From assembly GCF_937927635.1 (NCBI RefSeq), contig NZ_CALBRW010000043.1, positions 23,356-87,355 of the forward strand: a stretch of DNA of 64,000 nt. The letters run 5' to 3'. This stretch comes from an uncultured Microbacterium sp. (GTDB taxonomy: Bacteria > Actinomycetota > Actinomycetes > Actinomycetales > Microbacteriaceae). A model generated the notes under the pieces. It was not told the DNA's origin. It saw nothing but the letters and a program-made list of their open reading frames with translations, and did no database searches. A program made the translations under genes and the position numbers. Positions 52,182-60,787 of the stretch are shown one piece after another (the first letter of the stretch is position 1; each line of letters opens with the position of its first letter).

Positions 52182-52619
52182 TCAGGCTGTCAGCGGATCG
52201 AAACGGATCAGCCCCGGGATGCCGTCGAACGCGGCATCCGACGAGGCGATGGTCTGGATGCCATGGGCCAGCGCCGTCGCCGCATGCACGGCATCCCGCC
52301 CACGGATCTGCGTCGTCTCGATGAGTTCCAGTGATCGCTCGAGGATGTCATGATCGAAATTCAGCAGGATCAGCAGCTTGGACATGTCCTTGGCGTCCTG
52401 CACAGCATCCGCCCGGTCTCCGCGACGCAGCCGATGGTGGACGACCTCCTGAACCATCTCCACGCTCGCATAGCCTCGCCCACTCCCCGACCACAGGTCC
52501 TGCAGATACGCGCGGCATCGAGACCGCTCAGGCTCCGCGTCCCCCAGCGCGTAGATCACGATGTTCGCGTCTACGAGTACGGCATGTTCATCCACAGGAC
52601 TCGACCGCTCGTCCGTCAC
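52182..52619 (-). CDS. vapC: VapC-type PIN-domain toxin (RNase)
   Basis: A 145-residue PIN-domain protein. The acidic quartet positions are visible in VLVDANIVIYALGD (N-terminal Asp), VEMVQEVVHHRL (Glu), IRGRDAVHAATAL (Asp) and IASSDAAFDGI (Asp). These form the Mg2+ site of VapC-type endoribonucleases that cut tRNA or rRNA. The GTG start at 52619 overlaps the antitoxin stop as GTGA. Its partner and an upstream palindrome complete a canonical toxin-antitoxin module. Confidence 0.92.
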   Translation of the reverse strand: MTDERSSPVDEHAVLVDANIVIYALGDAEPERSRCRAYLQDLWSGSGRGYASVEMVQEVVHHRLRRGDRADAVQDAKDMSKLLILLNFDHDILERSLELIETTQIRGRDAVHAATALAHGIQTIASSDAAFDGIPGLIRFDPLTA

Positions 52620-52891
52620 GATGCGTCCCTCATGAACGACCTCTCCATGAACTCGTCCTTCTCCGCCTCCCACTCGTCGGGGGTCGGCGTGTGCATCGGG
52701 TTCCGGTCAGCTCGTTCGAACAGTCGCTCGAGTGCGTCACGCGCGTCCAATCGTTTGCGTTCCATCCGTCCGTCCACCGCCGCGCGAACGTACGCCCCTA
52801 CACTCATCTGCTCCGCCCGCGCTTCAGCCTCGAGCCGCGCATACTGCTCGGCCGAGAAGAGCACCTGAACCCGCTTCTCGAGTGTCGCCAT
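52616..52891 (-). CDS. vapB: VapB-type ribbon-helix-helix antitoxin
   Basis: A 91-residue protein. Residues 5-45 (KRVQVLFSAEQYARLEAEARAEQMSVGAYVRAAVDGRM) form a ribbon-helix-helix DNA-binding domain. The rest (RDALERLFERADRNPMHTPTPDEWEAEKDEFMERSF) is a charged extension that should wrap the toxin active site. It is first in the operon, as normal, and should bind the palindrome at 52913-52938, 22 bases upstream of the ATG, to repress transcription together with VapC. Confidence 0.9.
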   Translation of the reverse strand: MATLEKRVQVLFSAEQYARLEAEARAEQMSVGAYVRAAVDGRMERKRLDARDALERLFERADRNPMHTPTPDEWEAEKDEFMERSFMRDAS

Positions 52892-52912
52892 ACGCCCATG
52901 CTACCCACCACA

Positions 52913-52938
52913 TGTGCATGTGTGCACAAACATGCACA
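52913..52938. promoter_or_regulatory. vapBC operator palindrome
   Basis: TGTGCATG and CATGCACA are perfect inverted arms with a 10-base spacer, TGTGCACAAA, that contains its own palindrome TGTGCACA. AT-rich relative to the surroundings and just upstream of vapB. The nested symmetry fits cooperative binding of ribbon-helix-helix dimers. Confidence 0.8.
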
Positions 52939-52976
52939 ACTCGCAATCTGGACCACGAGCCGGCAGCGCGGCGCCC

Positions 52977-54011
52977 TCAGCGTGCGCGGATGCTGGTCTC
53001 GCGCACCACCAGCTCGCTGGGGATGGCCGCCTCCGGCCTGTCCTCATCGCCGGCGATGGCTCTCAGCAGGATCCGCGCGCTGCGCATGCCCTGCTCGTCG
53101 GTCCGCCGGGCCAGCGACGTGATCGATGGCGCGGAGATCTCGCAGAGCAGCGAGTCGTCCCAGCTGACCAGCGCCATGCCGGTGCGTCCGGCTGCGCGCA
53201 GCGCGCTGATGATGCCCAGCGCCATCACGTCGTTGGAGCTGACGATGGCGGTGGCCTGCGGCCACGCGGCGAGGTGCTCGGCGAGCAGCTGCCCGGCGCC
53301 CTCGCGCGTGTAGTCCCCCTCGACCACCGTCACCCGCATGCCGCGCTCCGCGGCCCGCGCGGTGATGGCGTCGCGGCGCTCCACCTCGTGCACCAGGGTC
53401 AACGGCCCGGTCACATCCACGACATCCGTGTGCCCCAGCTCCGCCAGGTGGTCCACGATGCGGCAGGCGTCGGTGACCAGGTCCTCCACGACCTGCCTGC
53501 CGGTCTCCGGCTCGATGCGCAGGCCGTGCATGACGAACGGCATGCGCAGCGCGTGGAGCAGCTGCGGCCGCGGGTCGTCGATGAGCTGGTCCATGACGAT
53601 CACGCCGTCCACCCGTCGTTCAGCGCTCCAGCTGCGGTACACCTCCAGATCCCGCCCTGGCTCCCGGCCGACCATCCGCAGCATGAGCGACTGGCCCTCT
53701 TCGGACAGCACCGACTCCACGCCGCTGAGCAGGCTCATGTAGAACGGCTCCTGTCCGAGCAGCTCGGGATCGCGGCGCAGCACCATCCCCACGGTGTCGG
53801 TGCGCGCGCGGGAGAGCGCCCGTGCCGAGGAGCTGGGGCGCCATTCCAGCTCGCGCGCCAGCGCCAGCACCCGCTCGCGCGTCGCATCGCCCACTCCCGG
53901 CTGGCCGTTGAGCGCGTACGACACCGAGGCCACCGACACCCCGAGCCGCTGCGCCATCTCGCGGATGGTCACCCGGCCGCGGGCGTTCTTCTTCCCGTCC
54001 ATCGCCATCAC
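52977..54011 (-). CDS. LacI-family regulator of the glycoside operon
   Basis: A 344-residue LacI protein: helix-turn-helix VTIREMAQRLGVSVASVSYALNGQPGVGDATRERVLALARELEWRPSSSARALS (about residues 13-67), then a sugar-binding domain with ATAIVSSNDVMALGIISALRAAG and the family end ALVSWDDSLLCEISAPSITSL. The motif SWDD replaces the usual GFDD. It is the last gene of a cluster that runs binding protein, two permeases, glycoside hydrolase, LacI, with 33 bases before it. The TTAACCGGTTA operator at 59256 is its probable target. Confidence 0.92.
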   Translation of the reverse strand: MMAMDGKKNARGRVTIREMAQRLGVSVASVSYALNGQPGVGDATRERVLALARELEWRPSSSARALSRARTDTVGMVLRRDPELLGQEPFYMSLLSGVESVLSEEGQSLMLRMVGREPGRDLEVYRSWSAERRVDGVIVMDQLIDDPRPQLLHALRMPFVMHGLRIEPETGRQVVEDLVTDACRIVDHLAELGHTDVVDVTGPLTLVHEVERRDAITARAAERGMRVTVVEGDYTREGAGQLLAEHLAAWPQATAIVSSNDVMALGIISALRAAGRTGMALVSWDDSLLCEISAPSITSLARRTDEQGMRSARILLRAIAGDEDRPEAAIPSELVVRETSIRAR

Positions 54012-54044
54012 TCTGGCACGACGACGGCGACCATGCGGAATCCG

Positions 54045-55952
54045 TCAGCGGATCTCGCGCACGGCCACGCCATAGGGAGCCAGGTCGATCGTCGCCGACG
54101 CCGAACCATCCAGCGCCTGCAGCGTGCCGGATGCCACTCCCGGCGCGACCGTGCATGCCTGGGCGTGCTGGCTGGCGAAGATCGCGAATCTGCGCCCGTC
54201 GGCGTGCTCCAGCATCTGCGCGAACACCGCCGGATCGTCCAGCACGACCGGGCGGCGGATGCCGGCAGCATCCGCCAGCGCGTCGTAGAGCCGCCAGGTG
54301 TCCTCGGGGTTCACCCGGCCCAGCTGCGATGCCAGGTACTCCAGCGGATACGTGCACAGCACCGCCAGGCCGCGGCCGTGCCGACGCGCCACCAGCACGG
54401 GTCTGCCATGCGAGTCCGTCGCCAGCACCTCGCCGCTCGTCACGGTCACCGGCAGGAAGGCCCGGGCGTTGTCCGCACCCGCGGCGCGCACGTGCAGCCG
54501 GTCGCCGGCGCGCAGCGCGCCCAGGTCTCCGGCCATCTTCACGGTGACGGTCTGCTCCTGGATGGGCTCCACCAGTCCGTACGACGCGGCCGTCACCACG
54601 CCGAACAGCTCCTCGGTGAGCGCCCACCACGGGCCGCGCTGCGCATCGGTCTCGCCCGCGCAGTACGACGCGTACACCACGGCACCGCCCTCGGCCAGCG
54701 ACAGCAGCTGCCGCCAGCTCGGTCCGCACAGCTGCTTGACCGACGGCACCAGGTACAGGTCGTAGCCCGCAGCGATGCCGCCGTCGGCGAGCTCGCGCAC
54801 GACGTCCACCGGCAGATGCGCCTCCTGCGCGGCGATGTGCGCCTGCTCTCCGACGGCGACGATGTGCTCGCGCTCCGGCTCCCGGCTGAACGGGTAGCCC
54901 TCGGCCAGGTGCGAGGGCAGCACCAGGGCCGTCTGCGCGGCGGGGCGGTGCAGACCGGCGGCATCCATCGCCGCGAGATCGGCGGAGAACCCCTGCAGCT
55001 CCCGCAGTGCGGGCTTGGGCGCTCCGGTGCTGTCCGTGATGCCGAAGCGCATCTCGAACGGGTGGTGCGAGTACGGCCGCTCGGCGACCAGGTCGTCGTA
55101 GTCGGTGTTGTTCCAGGCGATCCAGCCCGCCGCCCCCGCCGCCAGCGTGCCGTACAGCTGCTGCCGGTAGTACGAGGCGGCGCCCTGCGGCGAGACGTAG
55201 GCGTCGGTCACCCCGAACTCCTCCAGGACGATCGGCAGTCCGGCCACCTCGCACAGCCTGGCGACCCACGCCGTCTTGAGATGCTGACGGATCTGATCGC
55301 TCTCCATTCGGTACACGTGCGGGCCGACGAAGTCCGACACCTCCGCCAGCTCCCGCAGCCGGAACCCGTTGTCGTGCCCGGTGGTCTCGATCCCCCACGC
55401 GCCGTCGCCGGTGGAGACCGGCTGCGTGGCGCCACCGGCGCGGATGGCGTCGACCAGCAGCTGCGCCCACGCGGCCACAGCCTCGTGCGGCGCCTCGCCG
55501 CCGTAGATCGGCACCTCGTTGCTCAGCAGCCAGCCGGAGACGGCCGGATGCCGATGGAAGCGGGCGGTCAGTTCGCGCACGTACCAGGCCTGCCTGCCGA
55601 CGAACCACACGTCGCGGTACAGGTCGCGCCCGCCGCGCCACGCGGGATCCCAGTTCTCGCCCGACATGTGCCCGACGATGAAGGTCGGGATCGTCGTCAT
55701 GCCGGCCTCCTGATGCGCATCCAGGAAGTCCGCGAACCGCGCGATGCAGTCCTCGTCCAGCCGATCGGGTTCCGGCTGGAAGTCGGGCCAGAAGAAGAAC
55801 GAGCGCGTCATGTTCAGCCCGTGCTCGGCCAGCACCGCCAGCTCCTCGCGCACGACGACCGGGTCGTACCGGTCGGTCCACATGCGGGGACCACCGGCCC
55901 GCGACCAGAAGTTCGCGCCCAGCCACAGCCGCTCGCGCACAGCATCCGTCAT
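54045..55952 (-). CDS. Glycoside hydrolase, GH5/GH42-like TIM barrel with C-terminal domain
   Basis: A 635-residue enzyme. The catalytic barrel (about residues 1-340) opens with RLWLGANFWSRAGGPRMWTDRYDPVVVREELAVLAEHGLNMTRSFFFWPDF. The acid/base Glu is expected in SGWLLSNEVPIYGG (about residue 145), where the usual NEP is NEV. The nucleophile Glu is in PIVLEEFGVTD (about residue 245). The rest resembles a GH42-type trimerisation-like domain plus a small beta domain. No signal peptide, so it cleaves imported oligosaccharides in the cytoplasm. The ATG overlaps the permease stop as ATGA. The exact family is uncertain. Confidence 0.8.
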   Translation of the reverse strand: MTDAVRERLWLGANFWSRAGGPRMWTDRYDPVVVREELAVLAEHGLNMTRSFFFWPDFQPEPDRLDEDCIARFADFLDAHQEAGMTTIPTFIVGHMSGENWDPAWRGGRDLYRDVWFVGRQAWYVRELTARFHRHPAVSGWLLSNEVPIYGGEAPHEAVAAWAQLLVDAIRAGGATQPVSTGDGAWGIETTGHDNGFRLRELAEVSDFVGPHVYRMESDQIRQHLKTAWVARLCEVAGLPIVLEEFGVTDAYVSPQGAASYYRQQLYGTLAAGAAGWIAWNNTDYDDLVAERPYSHHPFEMRFGITDSTGAPKPALRELQGFSADLAAMDAAGLHRPAAQTALVLPSHLAEGYPFSREPEREHIVAVGEQAHIAAQEAHLPVDVVRELADGGIAAGYDLYLVPSVKQLCGPSWRQLLSLAEGGAVVYASYCAGETDAQRGPWWALTEELFGVVTAASYGLVEPIQEQTVTVKMAGDLGALRAGDRLHVRAAGADNARAFLPVTVTSGEVLATDSHGRPVLVARRHGRGLAVLCTYPLEYLASQLGRVNPEDTWRLYDALADAAGIRRPVVLDDPAVFAQMLEHADGRRFAIFASQHAQACTVAPGVASGTLQALDGSASATIDLAPYGVAVREIR

Positions 55953-56788
55953 TTCACCGCTCCCGCCGTAAGGCCCGCCACGAAGCTGCGCTGCAGCAGC
56001 AGGAAGGCCACCACCACCGGCACGCTCACCACGAGAGACGCCGCCATGATCTGGTTCCAGTACACGTTCACCTGCGTGGAGTACTGCTGCAGGCCGATCG
56101 CGAGGGTCTGGGTGGGCCCGTTGGTGAGCACGGAGGCGAACAGCAGCTCGCCCCAGCTGGTCATGAAGCTGTAGATGCCCACCGCCACCAGGCCCGGCCG
56201 CGCGGCCGGCAGCAGCACGTGCCACAGGGCTCCCATCGCACCCGTGCCGTCGACCTTCGCTGCTTCGTCGAGGTCGCGCGGGATGGCGTCGAAGTAGCCC
56301 GCCAGCATCCAGATCGAGAACGGCAGCGAGAAGGTCAGGTAGGTGATGACCAGGCCCAGCCGGGTGCCGATCAGCGGGATGCCGGTGGCCTGCGTCACGT
56401 TGATGAAGATGAGGAACAGCGGCAGCAGGAACAGGATGCCGGGGAACATCTGCGTGGACAGCACCGTCGTGGTGAACACGCTGCGCCCGCGGAAGCGCCA
56501 GCGGGAGACCGCGAAGGCGGCGAACACGGCCACGACCAGGCTGACAGCCGTGGCGGCCGTGCACACGATGAGGCTGTTGACGAAGTACTCGGCCAGCGGA
56601 ACCGTCTTCCAGATGTCGATGTACGGCTGGAAGGTGATGTGCTCCGGCCACCAGGTGAAGCTGTCCAGCACCTCGCCGAGCGGTTTGACCGACGAGGTGA
56701 TCATCACCCAGATCGGCAGCAGCGTGAACGCCGTCAGCACGGCGATCGTCACGACGCGGAAGATCCGCGTTCCCGTTGTCTCACGCAC
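55949..56788 (-). CDS. Sugar ABC transporter permease (MalG-like)
   Basis: A 279-residue inner-membrane permease with six hydrophobic helices. The EAA loop, YFDAIPRDLDEAAKVDGTGAMGALWHVLLPAARPGLVAV (about residues 163-202), is the site contacting the ATPase. It is the second permease of the importer, overlapping the first by 8 bases. No ATP-binding gene is encoded here, so it probably uses a shared MsmK/MsiK-type ATPase encoded elsewhere, as is usual in actinobacteria. Confidence 0.94.
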   Translation of the reverse strand: MRETTGTRIFRVVTIAVLTAFTLLPIWVMITSSVKPLGEVLDSFTWWPEHITFQPYIDIWKTVPLAEYFVNSLIVCTAATAVSLVVAVFAAFAVSRWRFRGRSVFTTTVLSTQMFPGILFLLPLFLIFINVTQATGIPLIGTRLGLVITYLTFSLPFSIWMLAGYFDAIPRDLDEAAKVDGTGAMGALWHVLLPAARPGLVAVGIYSFMTSWGELLFASVLTNGPTQTLAIGLQQYSTQVNVYWNQIMAASLVVSVPVVVAFLLLQRSFVAGLTAGAVK

Positions 56789-57758
56789 GCTGGGACCTCC
56801 GATTCACGAACAGCAGATAGACGATGGTCACGAGCAGCAGGAAGATCAGCAGCAGCACCGACATGGCCGACCCGTAGCCGAAGTTGAACGTCAGGAACGA
56901 CGCGTTGTAGATGTGGAACGAGATCAGGTCGCCGGCCGGCGGCTGGGCGGTCTTGCCGAACAGCACGAACGGCGTGTTGAAGTCGTTGAACGTCCACAGG
57001 AACATCACGAGCACGAGCACCACGTTGACCGGGCGCAGCATCGGAAGCGTGATCGAGCGCCACTGCCGGAACGGCTTGGCGCCGTCGACGGCGGATGCCT
57101 CGTACAGCTCCTCGGGGACGGACTGGAGCCCCGCCATCAGCATGAGGAACGCGAACGGCCACAGTCGCCAGATGGCGACGATGACCAGCGACCAGAACGC
57201 GTTGCCGCCGATGAGCCAGAACGGCTTGTCGCCGGGAAGCCCGAGGTTGTCGAAGAGCAGATGGTTGACCGCGCCGGTGTCCTTCTGCAGCATGAACTTC
57301 CACGCGATGATCCCCGCGTACACCGGAATGGCGTACGGGATGAGGAACACGGTGCGGAAGATGCCGCGCCCGGGGAAGCGCCGCTGCAGCGCGACGGCCG
57401 CGGCCATCCCGACCACCCAGGCGATGCCGACCACGAGCAGCGTGAAGCCGCAGGTGAGCAGGAACGAGTCGCGCAGCGACCGCCCGACGGCGCCGTTGAA
57501 GTCCATCGACACCCGGTAGTTGCCCAGGCCCAGGAACGGCGCCTCGCTCCAGTTGCGCAGATACTGCTGCGTGAGCTTGATGAAGCTGATCCAGATGCCG
57601 GTCACCATGGGCACGATGTGCACGAGCAGCTCGAACACGACGGCCGGGATCAGCAGCACGTAGGGCAGCCAGTCGCGGCGACGCCGTCGCGGCCGGATCT
57701 CCCCCGGCTTGTCTGCCACGGCATCCTTCGAGATGCGCGGCGAGGCGGTTGCGGACAT
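56781..57758 (-). CDS. Sugar ABC transporter permease (MalF-like)
   Basis: A 325-residue permease with a basic cytoplasmic N-terminus (RPRRRRRDWLPY) and six helices. The EAA loop is GLQSVPEELYEASAVDGAKPFRQWRSITLPMLRPVNV. The start ATG at 57758 has GGAGTGACGGAC upstream; an in-frame GTG at 57767 is less well placed. It is separated from the binding-protein gene by a hairpin that probably lowers permease relative to binding-protein mRNA. Confidence 0.93.
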   Translation of the reverse strand: MSATASPRISKDAVADKPGEIRPRRRRRDWLPYVLLIPAVVFELLVHIVPMVTGIWISFIKLTQQYLRNWSEAPFLGLGNYRVSMDFNGAVGRSLRDSFLLTCGFTLLVVGIAWVVGMAAAVALQRRFPGRGIFRTVFLIPYAIPVYAGIIAWKFMLQKDTGAVNHLLFDNLGLPGDKPFWLIGGNAFWSLVIVAIWRLWPFAFLMLMAGLQSVPEELYEASAVDGAKPFRQWRSITLPMLRPVNVVLVLVMFLWTFNDFNTPFVLFGKTAQPPAGDLISFHIYNASFLTFNFGYGSAMSVLLLIFLLLVTIVYLLFVNRRSQRA

Positions 57759-57785
57759 GTCCGTCACTCCTTCTCTCTGCTGCCC

Positions 57786-57818
57786 GCGGGCGGGTCCGGA
57801 GAGGCCGGGCCCGCCCGC
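57786..57818 (-). terminator. Hairpin between binding-protein and permease genes
   Basis: GCGGGCGGG (57786-57794) and CCCGCCCGC (57810-57818) form a perfect 9-bp GC stem with a 15-base loop, located in the 77-base gap. It probably attenuates transcription or protects the upstream binding-protein mRNA, as often seen after such genes. No T-tract follows. Confidence 0.65.
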
Positions 57819-57835
57819 AGGTGGCGTCTGCGATC

Positions 57836-59152
57836 TCAGCCGGCGGCTTCGACCTGCTGCTGAGCGGTGTCGAGCATCGCCGAGATGTCGGCCTCGGTGA
57901 CCTTCTTGCCCGTCGCGATCTGTGCGAACAGCCCGCTGATCCCCTTGCCGATGGTGCTCTCGAAGTCGCCCTCGCTGGCGACCTGCGGCAGCGGCTTGGA
58001 CCGGTTCTGGTAGGCGTCCATGAAGATCTTCGCCTCGTCGGCGTCGGTCGTGAACTTCGCCTCCGCGCCGCTGAGCACCGGCAGCACCGAGAACGGCACG
58101 GCCAGCTGCGACTGCACCTCAGGGCTCGTCATGTACTTGACGAACTTCAGCGACTCCGGCAGATGCTTGGTGTAGTCGAACACCGAGATGTTGATGCCGG
58201 CGGGGAAGGTCGAGATCTGCTCCTTGGCGTCGGACGGCGCAGGCAGCGGGACGACTCCCCAGTCTCCGGGCTTCATGCCGTCGGCCTTGAGGGTGGAGTC
58301 GGCGTTGTTCTGGCTGAGGAACATCGCCGCCTTGCCGGAGGCCAGGTCAGCAGCAGCAGACGACGCGTTGTCGTACTGCGCGTCGGCGGGGTTGGCCACC
58401 TTCTCCACCTGCATGAGATCGAGGTAGCGCTTGATGCCCGCGACGTTCTCCGGGGTGTCGAAGGTGGGCTTGCCGCTCTTGTCGTAGAACTCGCCGCCGT
58501 TCTGCGCCGAGGTGAGGAACGCGAAGTGGATGTTCTCCGTGTAGCTGCCCGCCGCCAGCGTCATGCCCCACTGGTCGCCGGTGGTGAGGGCCTTCGCGTC
58601 GGAGACCAGCTCCTCCCACGTGGTCGGCGGCTGGAGACCCGCCTTCTCGAACATGGCCTTGTTGTAGTACAGCCCGTACGCCAGACCGTACAGCGGCACG
58701 GACGTCGGCGTCTTCCCCGGTGCTCCGCCCGCGTCGAGCGCGGTCTTCACGTACTTGTCGAGGCCGCCGATCTGGGCGGCGTTGTCGGAGTCGAACTCCG
58801 CGAACGCACCCGTGGCCTGGAATGCCGCGCCCCAGGTGTTGCCGATGTTCACCACGTCGGGGCCCTGACCGCTCGTGATGGCGGTCTGGATCCTGGTCTG
58901 CAGCTCGTTCCAGCCGATCACCTCGAGATCTACCTTGACGCCGGTCTGCTTGGTGAACTCCTTGAGGATCGGGGTGAGCACCTCCTTGTCGTTGTCGAGG
59001 CTGGTGCCCTGGTTGCTCGCCCAGTACGTGATCGTCGCCGACCCGCCGTCCGCACCGCTGTCGGACGAACCACCGCCCGAGCATCCGGCCAGCGCCATCG
59101 ATACGACTGCCATCGCCGCGGCCGCCGCGACGACCTTCCGCTTCGTTTCCAC
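57836..59152 (-). CDS. Sugar ABC transporter extracellular binding lipoprotein
   Basis: A 438-residue type 1 solute-binding protein. A lipoprotein signal ends in ALAGC (Cys24), followed by a Ser/Gly/Asp linker. The mature part has ITYWASNQGTSLDNDKEVLTPILKEFTKQTGVKVDLEVIGWNELQTRIQTAITSGQGPDVVNIGNTW, then LYGLAYGLYYNKAMFEKAGLQPPTTWEELVSDAKAL and KFVKYMTSPEVQSQLA, all typical of oligosaccharide-binding proteins. First gene of the importer operon. Its likely cargo is an oligosaccharide cleaved by the two glycosidases nearby, possibly beta-linked given GH1. Confidence 0.94.
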   Translation of the reverse strand: METKRKVVAAAAAMAVVSMALAGCSGGGSSDSGADGGSATITYWASNQGTSLDNDKEVLTPILKEFTKQTGVKVDLEVIGWNELQTRIQTAITSGQGPDVVNIGNTWGAAFQATGAFAEFDSDNAAQIGGLDKYVKTALDAGGAPGKTPTSVPLYGLAYGLYYNKAMFEKAGLQPPTTWEELVSDAKALTTGDQWGMTLAAGSYTENIHFAFLTSAQNGGEFYDKSGKPTFDTPENVAGIKRYLDLMQVEKVANPADAQYDNASSAAADLASGKAAMFLSQNNADSTLKADGMKPGDWGVVPLPAPSDAKEQISTFPAGINISVFDYTKHLPESLKFVKYMTSPEVQSQLAVPFSVLPVLSGAEAKFTTDADEAKIFMDAYQNRSKPLPQVASEGDFESTIGKGISGLFAQIATGKKVTEADISAMLDTAQQQVEAAG

Positions 59153-59255
59153 CTATGACTCCTTCGTCTCAGACGGCCGTCAGTCGGCTCGTCGGCCTCC
59201 TCGCTGAGGCACCCGGTGGGCTGCTCTTCTCTGAGGGGGATCCGAGCGGTAGCAT

Positions 59256-59273
59256 AACTTAACCGGTTAGGTT
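59256..59273. promoter_or_regulatory. LacI-type operator in the divergent glycoside promoter
   Basis: AACTTAACCGGTTAGGTT is an 18-bp palindrome centred on CG with one mismatched pair, lying between the divergent binding-protein and GH1 genes. A TAGCAT box (59250-59255) directly precedes it on the plus strand. The site should control both directions. The LacI protein at 52977-54011 is the nearest regulator. Confidence 0.75.
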
Positions 59274-59350
59274 CCATACATCACGATCAGGTCACGGACT
59301 CGACTGCCGCAGCGCGGCGACCGCATCCCGACGGAAAGACGACGACACCA

Positions 59351-60781
59351 ATGACGGCTTCATCGCACGACACCCGACCCGCAGCATCCGCCGCGGCGTT
59401 CCCCGATCACTTCCTGTTCGGCTCGGCCACCGCCGCCTACCAGATCGAGGGCGCGGCGCACGAGGACGGCCGGGGCCCGTCCATCTGGGACACGTTCAGC
59501 CACACGCCGGGCAGGGTGCTGCACGGCGACACCGGCGATGTCGCCTGCGATCACTACCACCGGCTGGACGCAGACCTCGACCTGATGGCGCGGCTCGGCC
59601 TGGACGCCTACCGGTTCTCGATCTCGTGGCCGCGCATCCTGCCCACCGGCCGCGGCGCCGTGAACCAGCGGGGGCTGGACTTCTACCGGCGCCTCGCCGA
59701 CGGGCTGCGCGATCGCGGCATCACGCCCCTGGCGACGCTGTACCACTGGGATCTCCCGCAGGCGCTCCAGGATGCCGGCGGCTGGGGCTCACGGGACACC
59801 TCGGCCGCCTTCGCCGACTACGCGGGCATCGTCGGCGACGCGCTCGGCGACCGGATCGGCATGTGGACGACGCTGAACGAGCCGTGGTGCTCCGCCTTCC
59901 TCGGGCACGCGTCGGGGGTGCACGCCCCGGGCATCACCGACCCCGTCATCGCGCTGCGCGCCGCGCACCACCTCAACCTCGCGCACGGGCTCGCCCTGCA
60001 GGCGCTGCGCGAGCGTGTGCCGTCGACCTCCGAGTTCTCGGTGTCGCTGAACCTGCAGGCCGTGCGTCCGGATCGCCCGGAGGATGCCGACGCGGTGCGG
60101 CGCATCGACGCCCTCGCCAACCGGGTGTTCACCGGGCCGATGCTCGCGGGGGCTTACCCCGAGGACCTGCTGGCAGACACGGCGTCGGTGACGGACTGGT
60201 CCTTCGTGCAGGACGGCGACCTGGCGGCGATCCACCAGCCTCTCGACGCGATCGGCATCAACTTCTACTCCACGAGCCGCGTGCGCGAATGGGACGGCGT
60301 CGGCGCCAGCAACCACTCCGCCGGCCACAACGACTCGAGCGCATCGCCGTGGCCGGGCGCTGACAGCGTGCAGTTCCTCCCGCAGCCCGGCCCCTACACG
60401 GACATGGGCTGGAACATCGACCCGAGTGGCCTGTACGAGCTGATCATGCGGATGCACCGCGAGAACCCCGGGACGGCGCTGATGATCACCGAGAACGGCG
60501 CGGCGTTCCCCGACATCGTGTCCGCCGACGGCCGCATCCACGACCCCGAGCGCATCGACTATCTGCGCCGGCATCTGGCGGTCGTGCTGCAGACCATCGC
60601 CGAGGGCGCCGACGTGCGCGGCTACTACGCGTGGTCGCTCATGGACAACTTCGAGTGGGCGTACGGCTACGACAAGCGCTTCGGCCTGGTGCACATCGAC
60701 TTCGACACCCTCGAGCGCACGCCGAAGGACAGCGCGCTCTGGTACTCGCGTCTGGCGCGCACCCGGATGCTGGAGGGCTGA
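59351..60781 (+). CDS. GH1 beta-glucosidase/beta-glycosidase
   Basis: A 476-residue family 1 glycoside hydrolase. The N-terminal signature FLFGSATAAYQIEGAAHEDGRGPSIWDTF is at residues 21-49. The acid/base Glu is in WTTLNEPWCSAF (about residue 177) and the nucleophile Glu in LMITENGAAFPD (about residue 382). Near the end YYAWSLMDNFEWAYGYDKRFGLVHID completes the GH1 core. No signal peptide, so it acts on imported beta-glucosides. Divergent from the ABC importer and sharing its operator, it supplies the final hydrolysis step. Confidence 0.96.
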   Translation: MTASSHDTRPAASAAAFPDHFLFGSATAAYQIEGAAHEDGRGPSIWDTFSHTPGRVLHGDTGDVACDHYHRLDADLDLMARLGLDAYRFSISWPRILPTGRGAVNQRGLDFYRRLADGLRDRGITPLATLYHWDLPQALQDAGGWGSRDTSAAFADYAGIVGDALGDRIGMWTTLNEPWCSAFLGHASGVHAPGITDPVIALRAAHHLNLAHGLALQALRERVPSTSEFSVSLNLQAVRPDRPEDADAVRRIDALANRVFTGPMLAGAYPEDLLADTASVTDWSFVQDGDLAAIHQPLDAIGINFYSTSRVREWDGVGASNHSAGHNDSSASPWPGADSVQFLPQPGPYTDMGWNIDPSGLYELIMRMHRENPGTALMITENGAAFPDIVSADGRIHDPERIDYLRRHLAVVLQTIAEGADVRGYYAWSLMDNFEWAYGYDKRFGLVHIDFDTLERTPKDSALWYSRLARTRMLEG

Positions 60782-60787
60782 GCCCGC

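Noticed and set aside
56652..56788. Reading the glycoside hydrolase as an 868-residue protein starting within the permease gene
   Set aside because: The extra N-terminal part is in the wrong frame of the permease gene; the ATGA overlap at 55949-55952 gives a natural start.
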